Shown: one piece after another, positions 20,803 through 32,399 of the stretch
How the letters are laid out: each line of letters starts with the position of its first letter
How positions within the stretch are numbered: position 1 is the stretch's first letter
Assembly: GCA_036936605.1 (NCBI GenBank)
Contig: JAUPFV010000005.1
Location: 55,262,742-55,326,741 of the forward strand
Origin: Limnanthes douglasii subsp. nivea
Lineage: Eukaryota; Streptophyta; Magnoliopsida; Brassicales; Limnanthaceae
Direction of reading: 5' to 3'
DNA length: 64,000 nt
Notes under the pieces: generated by a model
Seen by the model: the letters and a program-made list of their open reading frames with translations, nothing else
Databases searched by the model: none
Told to the model about the DNA's origin: nothing
Program-made: the position numbers and the translations under genes

Positions 20803-20942
20803 ACGCGAGTGGTACCCGGAATCGTCGTGCCGAAACCATAAAATTGATCTCGAAACATATTAAGAACAATGTCAATTGAAGTCTGTGGAGAGTTAAGGCG
20901 GATCCGAAAAATTGTGCTATCGGAGACTCATCTGGAGATATC

Positions 20943-22799
20943 ATGATGAATGAACAAATGACAAATGAAGGAAATAATAACAATCGATATGCTGAAGAGC
21001 TACTTGAAGTATCTGTTTTGGTAGCTAGGCAGAAAGAATTATTAGAAGATATTGAGAGGCTAAACGCTGAAAAGGAAGCGATAATCAGTTCACGAAGAAT
21101 TAAGCCAGAACTCCGACAAGAACAGACAATAGCAGACCAAGTCCAAGATATTACTCAATCAGAGGAGAAACATCGGAGAAAGAGTCATCGCTTCTCTAAA
21201 AGACGAGCAAGATCTGGAAAACACTATGAGTCAACAGAATCCATTGCGTATACTTCTTTTAGTTTAGATAAATTACTGTCCTCGGATACAAATACTCTAT
21301 ACAAAAAAGGTCATAGACAAAGAGACTCGAGGGTGCACAAAAGTTCTTGCCGAGCTGCTCAAAGAACTAAGGGTTCGATGAAGGAATGGAAAGAAAATTT
21401 TGTGTTCTGAAGAGCCCGATAAAGTGGTAAATGTAACTCGACAAGAACATGTAACTCCTCAAAGGTAAATTTAGTCTAATAGCTATAATCAGGATTACCG
21501 TGTTAGTAATCAATTTACGTTCCCATCCGAGGAAGTATTGTATGCGATCACAAATGAAGGTCCAGGGGGAGTGCGTATAAGATGGGAAACAATTAGAGAT
21601 CATCCCCACTTTTCCCGGAAATTATATATGGTCATCTTCCAAAATGGTTTGATATCTCTACGTTGGAAAAGTTCGATGGGACACAAGATCTGGAAAGCCA
21701 CATCGAACAGTTCAAAAAGTTCATGATCAACTATGAAAACGATGATAAGATTTTATGTAGGGATTTTTCTCAAACTTTTAAGAATGCTATGTCAAAATGG
21801 TACAATTGTTTACCTCAAGGGTGTATAAAATGTTTTGACATGTTCTGGAGCATGTTCCGCCAACACTTTATAGGAAGCAAAAACTTCCGAAAAAACGAGG
21901 ATACTATAATATATTGCAGACATATGGTGGGGGAAATTCTCAAAGAATATACGAAGCGTTTCATCCAAGTCAAAACAGACATAGAATTCTGCGAAGACAA
22001 AATGGCTTTAACTGCTTTTCGAATAGGTTTGCTTCTTGGGGTAATGAAGGATAATGCAACAGAAATGTAGGCTATGACATTTGGAGCATTATTGAATCAG
22101 ATTAGAAAAACGAATTTTGGTGAAAGAAACCAGAGCATCGAAATTAGAGTCTAAGTCATAGTTTAATCCGAATCATTTTTATCAAGATTCGATGATGGTT
22201 AGAAGTATTGCAGCACTGAAACATGTCTGATAGGTATCGCAACCAACAAGTATAGTCCAACCCCGAGCACCTATTTAAGTTATAAGTCAAGCACCTCAAA
22301 TAGTGAAAGAGTATGCACTAATAGCCAATACTCAACAGTATGTTCGACTCATGTCAAACAAGTGAGTCTAGCTAGCTCATTATGCTGAGTGGACTGAATA
22401 TGTGGAAACTATCTTTGAGAAAACGAGTTCGAATGTACATTTTCGTAAGCCATTTTGAATGCAGAATCTGAGGGAGAACATAAATACTGCCAATATCATG
22501 AGGATATTGGTTATGATACAAAGAATTGTGTGGCATTGAAAAAAGAATTACAATACTTGATAGAAAATGGGAAGTTAACCGTGTTTGTGAAGAAGAATTC
22601 CTCAGTTGCTCCAAATCAAGAAGCTTTCCTAAAGCAAGAAGATGATTTAATGATATCAGAAGCAATTGATGAAGAATATATTGATGCATTTGATATCTCC
22701 GCTGAGTATTTAAACCCAAAATCGGGCGGAAAAAGCATAAACGTGATAGAAGAGCCGATAACAAGAGGAAATGTTAGTAAATTGTGTGCTTTCTATTGA
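20943..22799 (+). pseudogene. E2 gag remnant
   Basis: Three frames carry gag pieces. 20943-21410 is the charged, coiled N-terminus (ARQKELLEDIERLNAEKE). 21663-22070 is the Retrotrans_gag domain (KFDGTQDLESHIEQFKKF, MSKWYNCLPQG). 22455-22799 contains the zinc-like CQYHEDIGYDTKNC. They are separated by frameshifts and stops, for example ATEM followed by a stop at 22070. The N-terminus resembles that of E4 more than that of E1. Confidence 0.85.
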
Positions 22800-22919
22800 A
22801 TCACTAATAATTTTTTGAGAATATACTGTTATAGGAGTATCGAATTATTCTCGGAAGAGACATATTGTTAGTCTATCAACACAACTGGAATCATACATTT
22901 CACCACATCTGTAGAGAAG

Positions 22920-25900
22920 TCTGTCTCCAATACTTTTCTTCGAAGATGACGATATGAGAGATGTAGCTACTCCACATGAGGATGCGGTAGTTATCAAGGC
23001 ATAGATAGTTGGGAACGAGATACAAAAAATTCTAATTGATACAATAAGTTCGGCCAACATTATATTATTGACTACTTCCATCCAGATCAATAACCCTCCT
23101 ACGATCCTACGGTCAGATTAAACGATAATCAGATTTACTAGGGCTACAACTGATGTAGTAAGAGAATTCGAGGGAATGGTCGAGTTAGGTTGGGGACCGT
23201 TCAAAAAGGTAATCACAATCCTGTTTGTTGTGGTAGATGCCCATACATCTTATAATGCTATCTTCAAAAGTTCTTAGTTATCTAAAATGTATGTTGTGCC
23301 ATCGACCGTTTATCAATGTTTAAAAGATGTTGTGGGAAACAATGTGGGAATAGTTAGAAGCAGCCAGAAGATGTCAAAAGAGTGTTACCAAGTAGTAGTG
23401 GCCCCTAAGCAGGTTAAGGGGGTTGAGTCAAATAAAAAATAGCAGTCAGCGGGGGTTCCCTCGGGATCCGATCCTGTGGGTGATCCGAAGGAAGCCCCGA
23501 GTTTTGGTCCCAGATGATAGCTTTGAGGATCATGTCTTTTCTCCGGGTAAAAATCTCAAAATCGGCACAAAATTATCTCTGGAGGTAAAATAAAGTTTAA
23601 TCAGGTTTTTATCAACAAAATTAACTTTGTTTGCATGGTGTACAGAGGATGTCACAGGGGTTCCAACGGATGTTATTTGTCACAGGCTTGCGGTACGAAG
23701 CAATATTCCCCTGATCATACAGAAAAAAAGATCTTTTTCTCAAGAAAAAACTGAAACTATTATGGAAGAGGTGAGTCGTTTAACTAAAGTGGTCACATAC
23801 ACGAGTCACGATATTCTTTATGGACTGCTAACCCGGTCCTAGTAAAGAAGAAGAATGACAAGTGACGAATGTGTGTGGACTTCACCGGTCTAAACAGAGT
23901 TTGTCCCAAAGATCCTTTCCTTGTACCCAAAATAGATCAGTTAGTTGACTCGACCTCCGGGAACCGACTACTCTTTCTAGATGCTTATGCCAGGTATAAT
24001 CAGATCTAAATGGATCCAAAAGATCAGGATAATACAACTTTCATCACCGTAATAGGTCCACACTGCTACAGGGTAATGCCGTTTGGGTTAAAGAATGCCG
24101 AAGCAACGTACCAACGCTTAGTAAATAAAGATTTTGAGACTCAAATTGGAAGAAATTTTGAGGTATACATTGATGACATATTAATCAAAAGTTCAAAGGA
24201 TGATAACCATTTGGCAGGCATAGAAGAAAATTTTGCTAACTTGACTAAGATAAATTTGAAGTTGAACCATAGAAAAGTGCATATTTGGGGTAAGATCTGG
24301 AAATTTTTTAGGGTGCATAATCAGTGAGCATGGTATAGAATCCGATCTGGTACAACTAAAGGCTTTTTTCCATTGAATAATATGCTACAAAGGCTTGATG
24401 TGTCGGGAAGAATGACTAAGTGGTCGGTTGAAGTAGGAGACTTTGATATCAAGTTTGAGCCAATAACTGCCATTAATGCATAAGCATTAGCAGTTTTCTT
24501 AGTTGAGTTTCACTCCGAGCGAACAAAAATAGATATTGATGAGGAAATATTTGGATCAGAGTGGAAAATCCGAACAGATAGAGGTTCCAGCTCGTCAGGA
24601 TATGGAGCAGGGTGCAGTTGGTTTCTCCAGAAGGAATCGCAATGTATCAAGCCATCCGATTCAGATTTAAAGCGTCAAATAACAAAGCTGAGTACGAAGC
24701 TGCTTTGGCAGGATTGAGACTTGCTAAAATATGCGGAGCTAAAAAGGTAATGATGGTAAGAGATTCACAACTCCTTATAAACCATGTATCTGGCCAATCG
24801 GAAGCAAGAAAAGATCATTTATTGAAATATTTTGGGGCTTTGAAGGTTTTAACATTGGCTTTCGAAGACATCATATACAAACATGTTCACAGAGATTGAA
24901 ATTTAGTGGCTGGTTCTTAGGCTGAAACTTCTTACTCAGAAGAATACCCTTAGACTATTACACAAGAAAACCCTTCTATAGTAAAGGGATCTAAAATAGT
25001 TGAAGTGTCTGTTGAAGCTTTTAAAATTTCTACAAATGTGGCAAAAGATTGGAGGAGTGAGATTAAAGAATTTTTAGTGAACGATGTGTTACCAATTGAT
25101 AAGGTGATGGCTAAAAGAATACAGTTTAAGGCATATTGTTATGTCGTACTCGGAGATGCATTGTATAAAAAGTCTTTTAGCCGACCTCTACTTTGATGTT
25201 TAGGAAAAGATAAATCATAAATGATACTTTCAGAGCTACGTGACAGGGAAGGTTCAGCGCATTATGGGTACAAAAAAATTATACGAAGAGTTCTTCTTGC
25301 AGTGTACTACTGGTCGACTCTCTCATCGGATGCTAAGGAATTATATCAAAAATGTGACACCTGCCAGAGATTTTCTCACACAATCCATACACCGATATTC
25401 GAATCACTACGGTTTGACTAATGGGGCATAAACTTGGTCGGACCATTACCGATGGCATCTGGAGGCCGACACACGATCATTGTCACAATTGACAATTTCT
25501 CTAAGTGGATGGAAGCTGAACCTATAGTAGGGACAAAAGCTAAAGATATTATTAGATTTATTGTTTCTAACATTTGTTTTCGTTTTGGGGTTCCGAGAAA
25601 AATAAAAATGGATAACGGACCACAGTTCGACAACAAATAAATGAAGGCTTTCTGTGCTTCTAAGAGGAGATAACAGTGCTTCTCGGCACCTTCTATCCCC
25701 ATGCGAATGGCCAAGTCGAGGCGACCAATCATACAGTTTTGGATGGCTTAAGAAAGAACTTGGAAGGTAAGACTGGAAAATAACTAGATTATCTACAAGA
25801 AGTTTTATGGGCTTACAGAACCATGTGAGATAATCTTCCCCTCGTATAGGACCAGTGAATATTCTAAGGAGACAAATGACAAGAGAAAATGCACAGAGCT

Positions 25901-26200
25901 AGATTTGGTGGAGGAAAAAAGAAAAATGACACAACTGGATTCTCTACACTATTAGACTTTGATGATAAGTCGATATGCTTCAAAGGTTTGGCGACGAGAA
26001 TTTAAAGCATGAGACAAAGTGTTGAGGAACGTGTTCCTTCATACTAAAGAAAAACAGATTGGAAAATTAGCTCCTAATTGGGAAGGTCTGTACACAGTAA
26101 TAAGGAAAATCAAGCCGGGGGCATATCGACTCAAAGATAAAGAATGAAGAGATCTTCCCCACCTTTAGAACATTGAAAATCTCAAGGTTTATTTGGAATA
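22920..26200 (+). pseudogene. E2 protease-RT-RNase H-integrase remnant
   Basis: The protease region near 22945-23100 reads ATPHEDAVVI and ILIDTISSAN, so the catalytic DTG is DTI. RT pieces at 23627-24327 include DPKDQDNTTFITVIG and the active-site YIDDILIKS. At about 24375 the sequence jumps from the RT thumb start to the end of the first RNase H (RMTKWSVEVGDFDI), a loss of roughly 460 bp relative to E1. The archaeal-type RNase H (24560-24899, SNNKAEYEAALAG, DSQLLINH) and the integrase (25005-26190, GPLPMASGGRHTIIV, DNGPQFDN) follow with many stops. The copy is inactive. Confidence 0.88.
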
Positions 26201-27198
26201 AATATATAAAGTTGTAAATATTTTATGTATGAACTTATATAAGTATCAGTGGCATACTCTTTCCTACCCTGGTGGCATATGAAGGTTTTAATGAGGTGTC
26301 CTAATAGCCGACTTATATATATAAAATTTATTTTTCATCTTAAAATGATCTCTGTAAGTGTTCATCTTTTTTAATGAAAAGACCATCCAAAAAATGTTGG
26401 ATGATAGTATTCATCTTTTTGAATCCAAAGTATTATATTTTTGGATGATAATGCTTATCTGTTTGAGTTTAAAGGGCCATCTAACAATTGTTGGAGTGCA
26501 ATGTTCATTATTTTGAACCAAGAAAGTCTTTCGATGAAGGCCATAGAATAATATTCACCGAATAGATAACAAACTATAATGATCATATTTTTTAATTAAA
26601 ATGGTCAGCTAACAAATTGTTTATATGGAAAAATTTGTTGACAACATGAGTTTTATAAATCAATAGAAGATGATCACAAAAAGAATTTGAACTAAAGAGG
26701 AAAAATCAAGTTATAAAGAATAAAAAATAACAAAAATACTTTTTCATTCAAAACTTTCATAAAACAAAAAATGGTACAAGGTAAAAAAATTTGAGTAGGT
26801 CCGGCCAGGGGTCCCAAAGATGGTTGATAAGAAAATATTACATAAAAAGATAAAGTCTAAACATAAGAAGTAATAAACACTAATTTTCTCGGGGAGCATC
26901 ATCCTCCTTACTATCTTCTGAAGAATCAGAGTCAGAAGAAGAACTTTCTGAGTCACTACTAGTCACTAAATATTCCAAAGAAACGCCTACTGGACGATGT
27001 TTTTTTATGACACGTTGCCAAAGGCCCCCAGGTTCAAGTCAGGAAAATGTTCATGCATTTCTAAAACCAAAGCTGATTTAAGGTTAACATCTCTTTTTTC
27101 ATGGCGAGAAACGCAGTTGGTAGCATATGCATCCAGACACTTCTTCTTCTCAGTTTCAAAGTTCTTTTTTCAGAGACTCATTCTCTGCGATAAGGTTT
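26201..27198. other. E2 spacer between pol and the antisense gene
   Basis: AT-rich internal sequence of E2 with no open frame of note. It corresponds in place to the convergent spacer of E1; the CCTTGG..CCAAGG hairpins of E1 were not found here. Confidence 0.55.
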
Positions 27199-29552
27199 TC
27201 AATTTTTAACAGAGTTCTTAAAATATTTTTGAGTCGTTTCACATGAATCAAATATATTGTTGATAAGGGTGTTCCGTTCAATATCCTTAGTGATAAAACA
27301 CTCTATTTCATCATCGTGCTTCGCTTTCTCCTCAGAAAGTTTAGTCTTCAAAGAAGTGATCTTTCTTAGACGCTCAACAAATACCTCTTTCTCGCGATCA
27401 AGCTCATCCTCAACCTTTTTTAGATCGGCTTTCCTTTGATCTTCAACTGTCTTCTTTAGGCAGACGAGTTCATCTTTCAGGTTTTTATCCTTGCTTCTTC
27501 TTTGAATGAATTCGTTTTCATAACGATCTTTGCGTTTAGCTTTCCTTTTGGAGGAGAGCAGCAACGCGAAGCAACCTGTTAAACTTATTCGCAACAAAGT
27601 CATTTTTGTAAACATTAAAATAAGCTGAGGCATGGGAGAGACTTTCGTCTTCCCTATGAATTTCTTCCTGATTCTTTTGAGAAACAACTGGTTTAATTTG
27701 AACAAACTCCCCGCCAGAGTCTGAGTCGAAAATGAAAACTTTCTTCATAGGGGGAAAAATTAGACCAGTTGTGTTGTCAATATCTTCCTCAGTATCAACT
27801 ATTTTCTTCTATTTTTCTTGAGAGGAAAACTTCTTTTGGCCTCACAACGTCTTCCCTCCCAGCCAGTCTCCCCTCGACCACTTCTTTTTAGTCAGCATCC
27901 ACTTGGTTTTTCCAGGGTATTAGCTCGATGTCCTCCCTGAACATCTACCAGTTGGTCTTCCCGGACTTCAACCGATTGTTTTTCCTGGACCTCAATTTGA
28001 TGTTCCAAATTCGAGGGCGTGAAGCATCTATGGAATTTGTAGCTCCAATTGGCACTTGCCCAGAGGCTTAACTTCTCAAAGACATATTTTACGGACTTAG
28101 CATAGTCTTTGAAGGGTTTGGAAATCCCTTTCATAGTTGTTCAGAAGAAAATGTTTTAGGTTAACTAATTCGAACAAGTAAAACATAATAAAGGGTTGAA
28201 ACAAGTACCTCACCCAGTCCACTCCAAAATCAATCGATGGGGCATCTCCTTGGAACTCTCAAAACCTGTCTCCCAAAGCCTAGAAATAAAGATGAACTGT
28301 TGTTTCCATTTCTTGTCCACCTCTAAAAAATATTTTACTACCTTATACTGCCTTGAAATCCCTAAAGAGTAGAAGGGATAGTGAGAATTTTTTGCCACAC
28401 CCAAGATTGAGATAAGTTGTTCCATTGAGAATTCGGTGTCAGAGATCCAGGAGACCATGATGCAGACCATAAGTGTATACCACATGTTGGGACTAGCCTG
28501 AGATGTACAAACTTCTATCAGGTTGAAGTAGTCCACCAAAACAGGATCAAAGGGCAGGCGAAGACCCTAGTTCATAAGTTCTGTGTAGAGAACTAACTCA
28601 TGGTTACGCACAGATAAGAGTGTCTCCCCAACAGTTGGGAATCAAATTGTAATATTTTTGGGGATTGCCCACCGGTCCCTTAGCTTCACCTCCTCAGTTG
28701 GGTGGAAGTTTTTGTACTTTACCCTATAAAGTGCAAGTATATGTTTGGCTTCAATCTCGCGAAGGTTGTTGCCTACTATCTATTCTATGTTCGAAGGCAG
28801 ATTTGAGGTATGTTTTATGTTTTGCTTCTTCTTTTTTCCCCCACTGAGTAGAAGAAGCGGTGTCAGTATTATGGGGAGAAGAATAGGGTTCCCGAATTTG
28901 CACAGGATGTCGGAGGGAGGATGGTAATGCTGGAATAACCTGAATGGATCTGCTTCTACGGGGGCCATAAGGTCCACCCTTTAGTCAGTATCTGATTCAT
29001 CAATTAACCTATTCTTCTAAGATTTTGGGATGGATTTTAAAACTTTGCCAAAACAAACGTTTTTGGAAGAGGTTATCCAAGGAGTAACCTCAAGTGTAGT
29101 CTGCAGGGTTCCTTGTGGAGTCACCTGCGGGTTGTGACCAAGGGGGCAAGTTTAATCTTAATAGATATTTTAACAAGTTTTGGATATTATTGTTTTTGCC
29201 CAATCTCCTCTGTCTGTCTCGATAAGTTTATCCTTATCACCATCCATAGGTAAGAAAATGAAGGGTTTGCGGTTGCTTTCAGAAAGTGAAAGTTCACCCT
29301 TGTTTTTCCTTAAACAAGATTGACCAGGGAATGAATGATAGGTGAAACCGATGACGAATTGTTACCTAAAGATCCTACTATGTCAAAACGCGGCTGAAGA
29401 GGAGACCAGTTATCATGAAATATTGTTTGAAAGATTCCGTGACGAGTAGGGTACTCTCTGATACCGGAAGCCCTCCTCTCTTTAACTCTTTTTGAAATAT
29501 TGAACCACCTCTAAAGTTTTTATCTTTCAAGATTCACAAACTCTTTAGACAT
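27199..29552 (-). pseudogene. E2 antisense gene remnant (Transposase_28-like, coiled coil)
   Basis: On the minus strand a degraded start near 29552 is followed by the Transposase_28-like block (28539-28210: TSQASPNMWYTL, SHYPFYSLG, WKQQFIFISRLWETG). A probable intron lies near 28210-28140, then the downstream block KPFKDYAKSVKYVFEKL..FHRCFTPSNLEHQ (28130-28010), and a charged coiled-coil region (27705-27199, DELDREKEVFVERLRKI). Stops and shifts interrupt it. Layout and orientation equal the intact gene of E1. A CACGTG at 29802-29807 and TATAAATA (minus, 29673-29680) lie upstream. Confidence 0.8.
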
Positions 29553-30054
29553 GAAAGATTAAAAGAATAACTCAATTTGGAAAGCTGTTTATCTCTATAG
29601 AAAAAAGGCTTCCTCTTCACTCTGGTGAACTGAGTTAAAGTGTGTAAACTTGAAACTATGAAAATATATAAGTATTTATAGAAGAATATCGGTTTCTCCC
29701 AGGTGTAAGTTAAAGATTCAGTTTCAAGGGTCTCTTCGACACGTTATCTTCCTTACAAAGGGTTTCAAAAAACATGTTGGCGTGTGTTAGGAGATGATCG
29801 ACACGTGGTTAGAAGTGATGTCACCACCCTAAGCTATTTCTGACACCACAACGGATAGATAAATACATGCGAAACTAAAAATAATGATGGGTATGATAAG
29901 ATCATCATGACTAAGGGCGAGGTCACGAGTCCGAATAAGGTTACAAAACTTAATTCGAGGAAGCTCCTTGAGAAGATTCGCTCAAAAAACATAAGTAATG
30001 AATTCGTATGACTAAAATGTGAAGCAAGAATGATCCGGGGAGTGTTGCAAGAGG

Positions 30055-30155
30055 TCGTGCAAAGAGGCTTAAAGGAATAAAAATCCAAGGAGGCTTAAAG
30101 GAAGAAAAATCCAAGGAGGCTCAAAAGAAGAAAAATCTAAGGAGGCTTAACATGA
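30055..30155 (+). repeat. About 27-bp tandem repeats near the E2 3' end
   Basis: AAGGAGGCTTAAAGGAA and variants, followed by AAAAATCC, repeat about four times with changes (GGCTCAAAAGAAG, GGCTTAACATGAAG). They lie just inside the 3' LTR, before the polypurine-like GATTGGGGGGCTAC. Confidence 0.75.
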
Positions 30156-30218
30156 AGAATAATTTGTTCCCCGAAATCAGTCATTCCCGAGATACCTTCA
30201 CAACGATTGGGGGGCTAC

Positions 30219-30507
30219 TGATAATGGAAGGAAAATATGGTGAGTAAAGAAGCTTTGATATAATAAATAGAAGGGTCAAATTGGTGTGATTACTTGTCAA
30301 TGACTAGTATAAGGCAAACATAAGTATTAAGGGGGTCAAATTTAATAACTAGTAAACTTGTCTATTAATAGTAGAAGAGTGAGGTGAGAGATCCACTTTA
30401 ATAGTGGTAATTATGTAATTTCATTGCTTACCTTATGTACTATATAAAGGACCTTCCCTTTTTCGGAAAAGGTCCAATGATTAGTCAATAATTGATACAT
30501 TTATTTA

Positions 30508-30553
<46 letters not shown>

Positions 30554-30670
30554 CTAAATCACTCAATTTCTCTCTCTAAAAGCACCTCATACAAACATAT
30601 CTTTGACAGACATTATCATACGAACATATTCTTTGCAGGATTAATAACTAAGAAAGAACTGAATTCATCA
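30219..30670 (+). repeat. E2 3' LTR
   Basis: A 452-bp LTR starting TGATAATGGAAGG and ending GAATTCATCA. It is preceded by GATTGGGGGGCTAC (30206-30218), a polypurine tract with a terminal TAC. The CT microsatellite at about 30511-30550 is roughly twice as long as in the 5' LTR. Confidence 0.9.
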
Positions 30671-30889
30671 AATTTTATATTTGTAAGTAGCTTTTAGGCC
30701 ATAATAAAGTTATTTTTCTAGTTTATAATTGTTAGAATTGTTTATGGATTTTCTAATTGACTTAACATGATGTTGTTCAAGTTTTTTACGCCTGCCCCTC
30801 GATTTCAGAGTTTAGTAGCTCCTCTATTGGAAATAAATAAAAAATTAAAGCCTCTCTGATCCCTTCTTCAACCAAGGTACCATCCAAAG

Positions 30890-31945
30890 AACCTTATGCA
30901 ATTCCTTCATCAATTGATCCATCATCTTCGTATACGACATTAAAAAAGAGGCATATTTGGAGTTAGATGTTGGAACTAGAACTCCAATTATTAATTATCA
31001 TCCAAATGATCAAGATGAAGTGAGAAGAGCTTACCTTGTGAATGGAGAAACTAAACCCAACATGACTGAATATCCTTTTAGAAATAGTGAGACACGAAAT
31101 CGTTCTTTTAATAATAGTTGGTATAAAATAATGATTGGCTAGAATATTCTATAAAAAGGAAAGTTATGTTTTGTTTGCTGTGTGGGATTTTATTTAGGGC
31201 ACATAATGAGGGAGATGATTTTATTTATAAAGGTCATTTTCTAGAATTTATTTAAGGTTTGGGTAGAAACAATGAGAAAATATGATAAGCATTTATGAGT
31301 GGTAGAATGATCGATTTACACCCAAAAATGTTGAGTTATTGAATTGCGTGGCATGCTTGAATCCTTGTTCTTCATTTCAAGATTTTGTCACTAACTTACT
31401 TGTGAGGTTGGAAATATTATACCCGAATGACTTCGAGGATGTTAGTGATAAAGAGTTGTCTAGACAACTTGAGACTTATATTGAGTGTGTGTGAAGATGG
31501 ATTATAATTTTTCAAATTTGAAGAGTATCTCACATCTATGTAGGAGTCTGTGCGTATAATAAAGCATAAAACATTTGGATTGGTGTGCACATTTTTGAAG
31601 TTAGCTTTGTCATTACCAGTGGCCACCGATAACTGTTGAGCGAGTATTTTATAGTATGAAATATGTGAAGAATGAGTTGAGAAATCGAATGTCCAATCAT
31701 GGCTTAATGATTTCTTAGTGACATTTCTGGAGAAATAAGTGTTTGTTATAATTGATGATTGAGATATTATCAAGCGCTTTCAAGGCATGAGTAAGAGAAA
31801 AATGCAATTACGTTTAGAATATAAATAGATTTTTATTTTTAGTTGTAACAATCTATTGATGTATTTTGACTATATATTACTCAGATACTTTATAGTTCAA
31901 TGATATTTTTGGCACACCCTAAATTCTAATCTTGGATCCACCCAT
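30890..31945 (+). pseudogene. Decayed hAT transposase (TTF-zinc-finger / DUF4371 type)
   Basis: The stretch near 30957-31140 encodes LDVGTRTPIINYHPNDQDEV and RRAYLVNGETKP, the start of the zinc-finger region of DUF4371-type hAT proteins. The next coding trace (about 31326-31500, CLNPCSSFQDF, LYPNDFEDVSD) and the hAT dimerisation region near 31600-31770 (LSLPVATDNC, SWLNDFLVTFLEK, DDxDIIKRFQ) are close by, so most of the middle is deleted. Stops are frequent. The 3' end may be the GGATCCACCC region at about 31930-31945. Confidence 0.72.
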
Positions 31946-32399
31946 GGATAGCTTCGTTGCATAGTTCTAACATTTTTGCCGAGTTCCCCGGCTTGAGAGT
32001 TGATGTTTTTTTTCTTCTCGTATGAGGTGGTGCTCGGTTAGCGAGCAGTACTACCGTCGCTAATAAGAAAAATATAGCACAACAAGTTCTCAGACAGGAA
32101 AAATATTTTTTAGAGGCGACTGTCAAATGTATGGCCTCAACGTGTGTTTGTTTTCGCCTTTCACCAAAGACGGTGCCATGTAAGATTACTTTTACTTTGG
32201 TGGTCCTAAAATAAAATAACATGAATTATAATGTGGGATCTTTACATCTTATTTATGATATTTTCTCCTATTATTAATGATTTAATATTATTTTTAAATT
32301 ATTATAAGATTTTAGTAATTTTTGTTTTTGGGTATCCCAAACTAAAGATCCTAGCATATGATCTTTTGGAAAGATTCGGTTTGATTTTTTGGATTTCTT
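31946..32399. other. Unassigned 450 bp
   Basis: No gene, terminal repeat or recognisable element on either strand. It may include the 5' end of the LINE that follows. Confidence 0.4.

Larger units (their letters stand above)
20380..30670 (+). mobile_element. E2: old Tat-lineage LTR retrotransposon with antisense gene remnant
   Basis: LTRs at 20380-20784 and 30219-30670 flank decayed gag, protease, RT, archaeal-type RNase H and integrase on the plus strand and an antisense gene remnant on the minus strand. Both LTRs start TGATAA and end TTCATCA. The flanks AATTT at 20375-20379 and 30671-30675 form a perfect 5-bp target duplication. The LTRs differ in length (405 and 452 bp) and at many positions, so the insertion is far older than E1. 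Confidence 0.93.
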
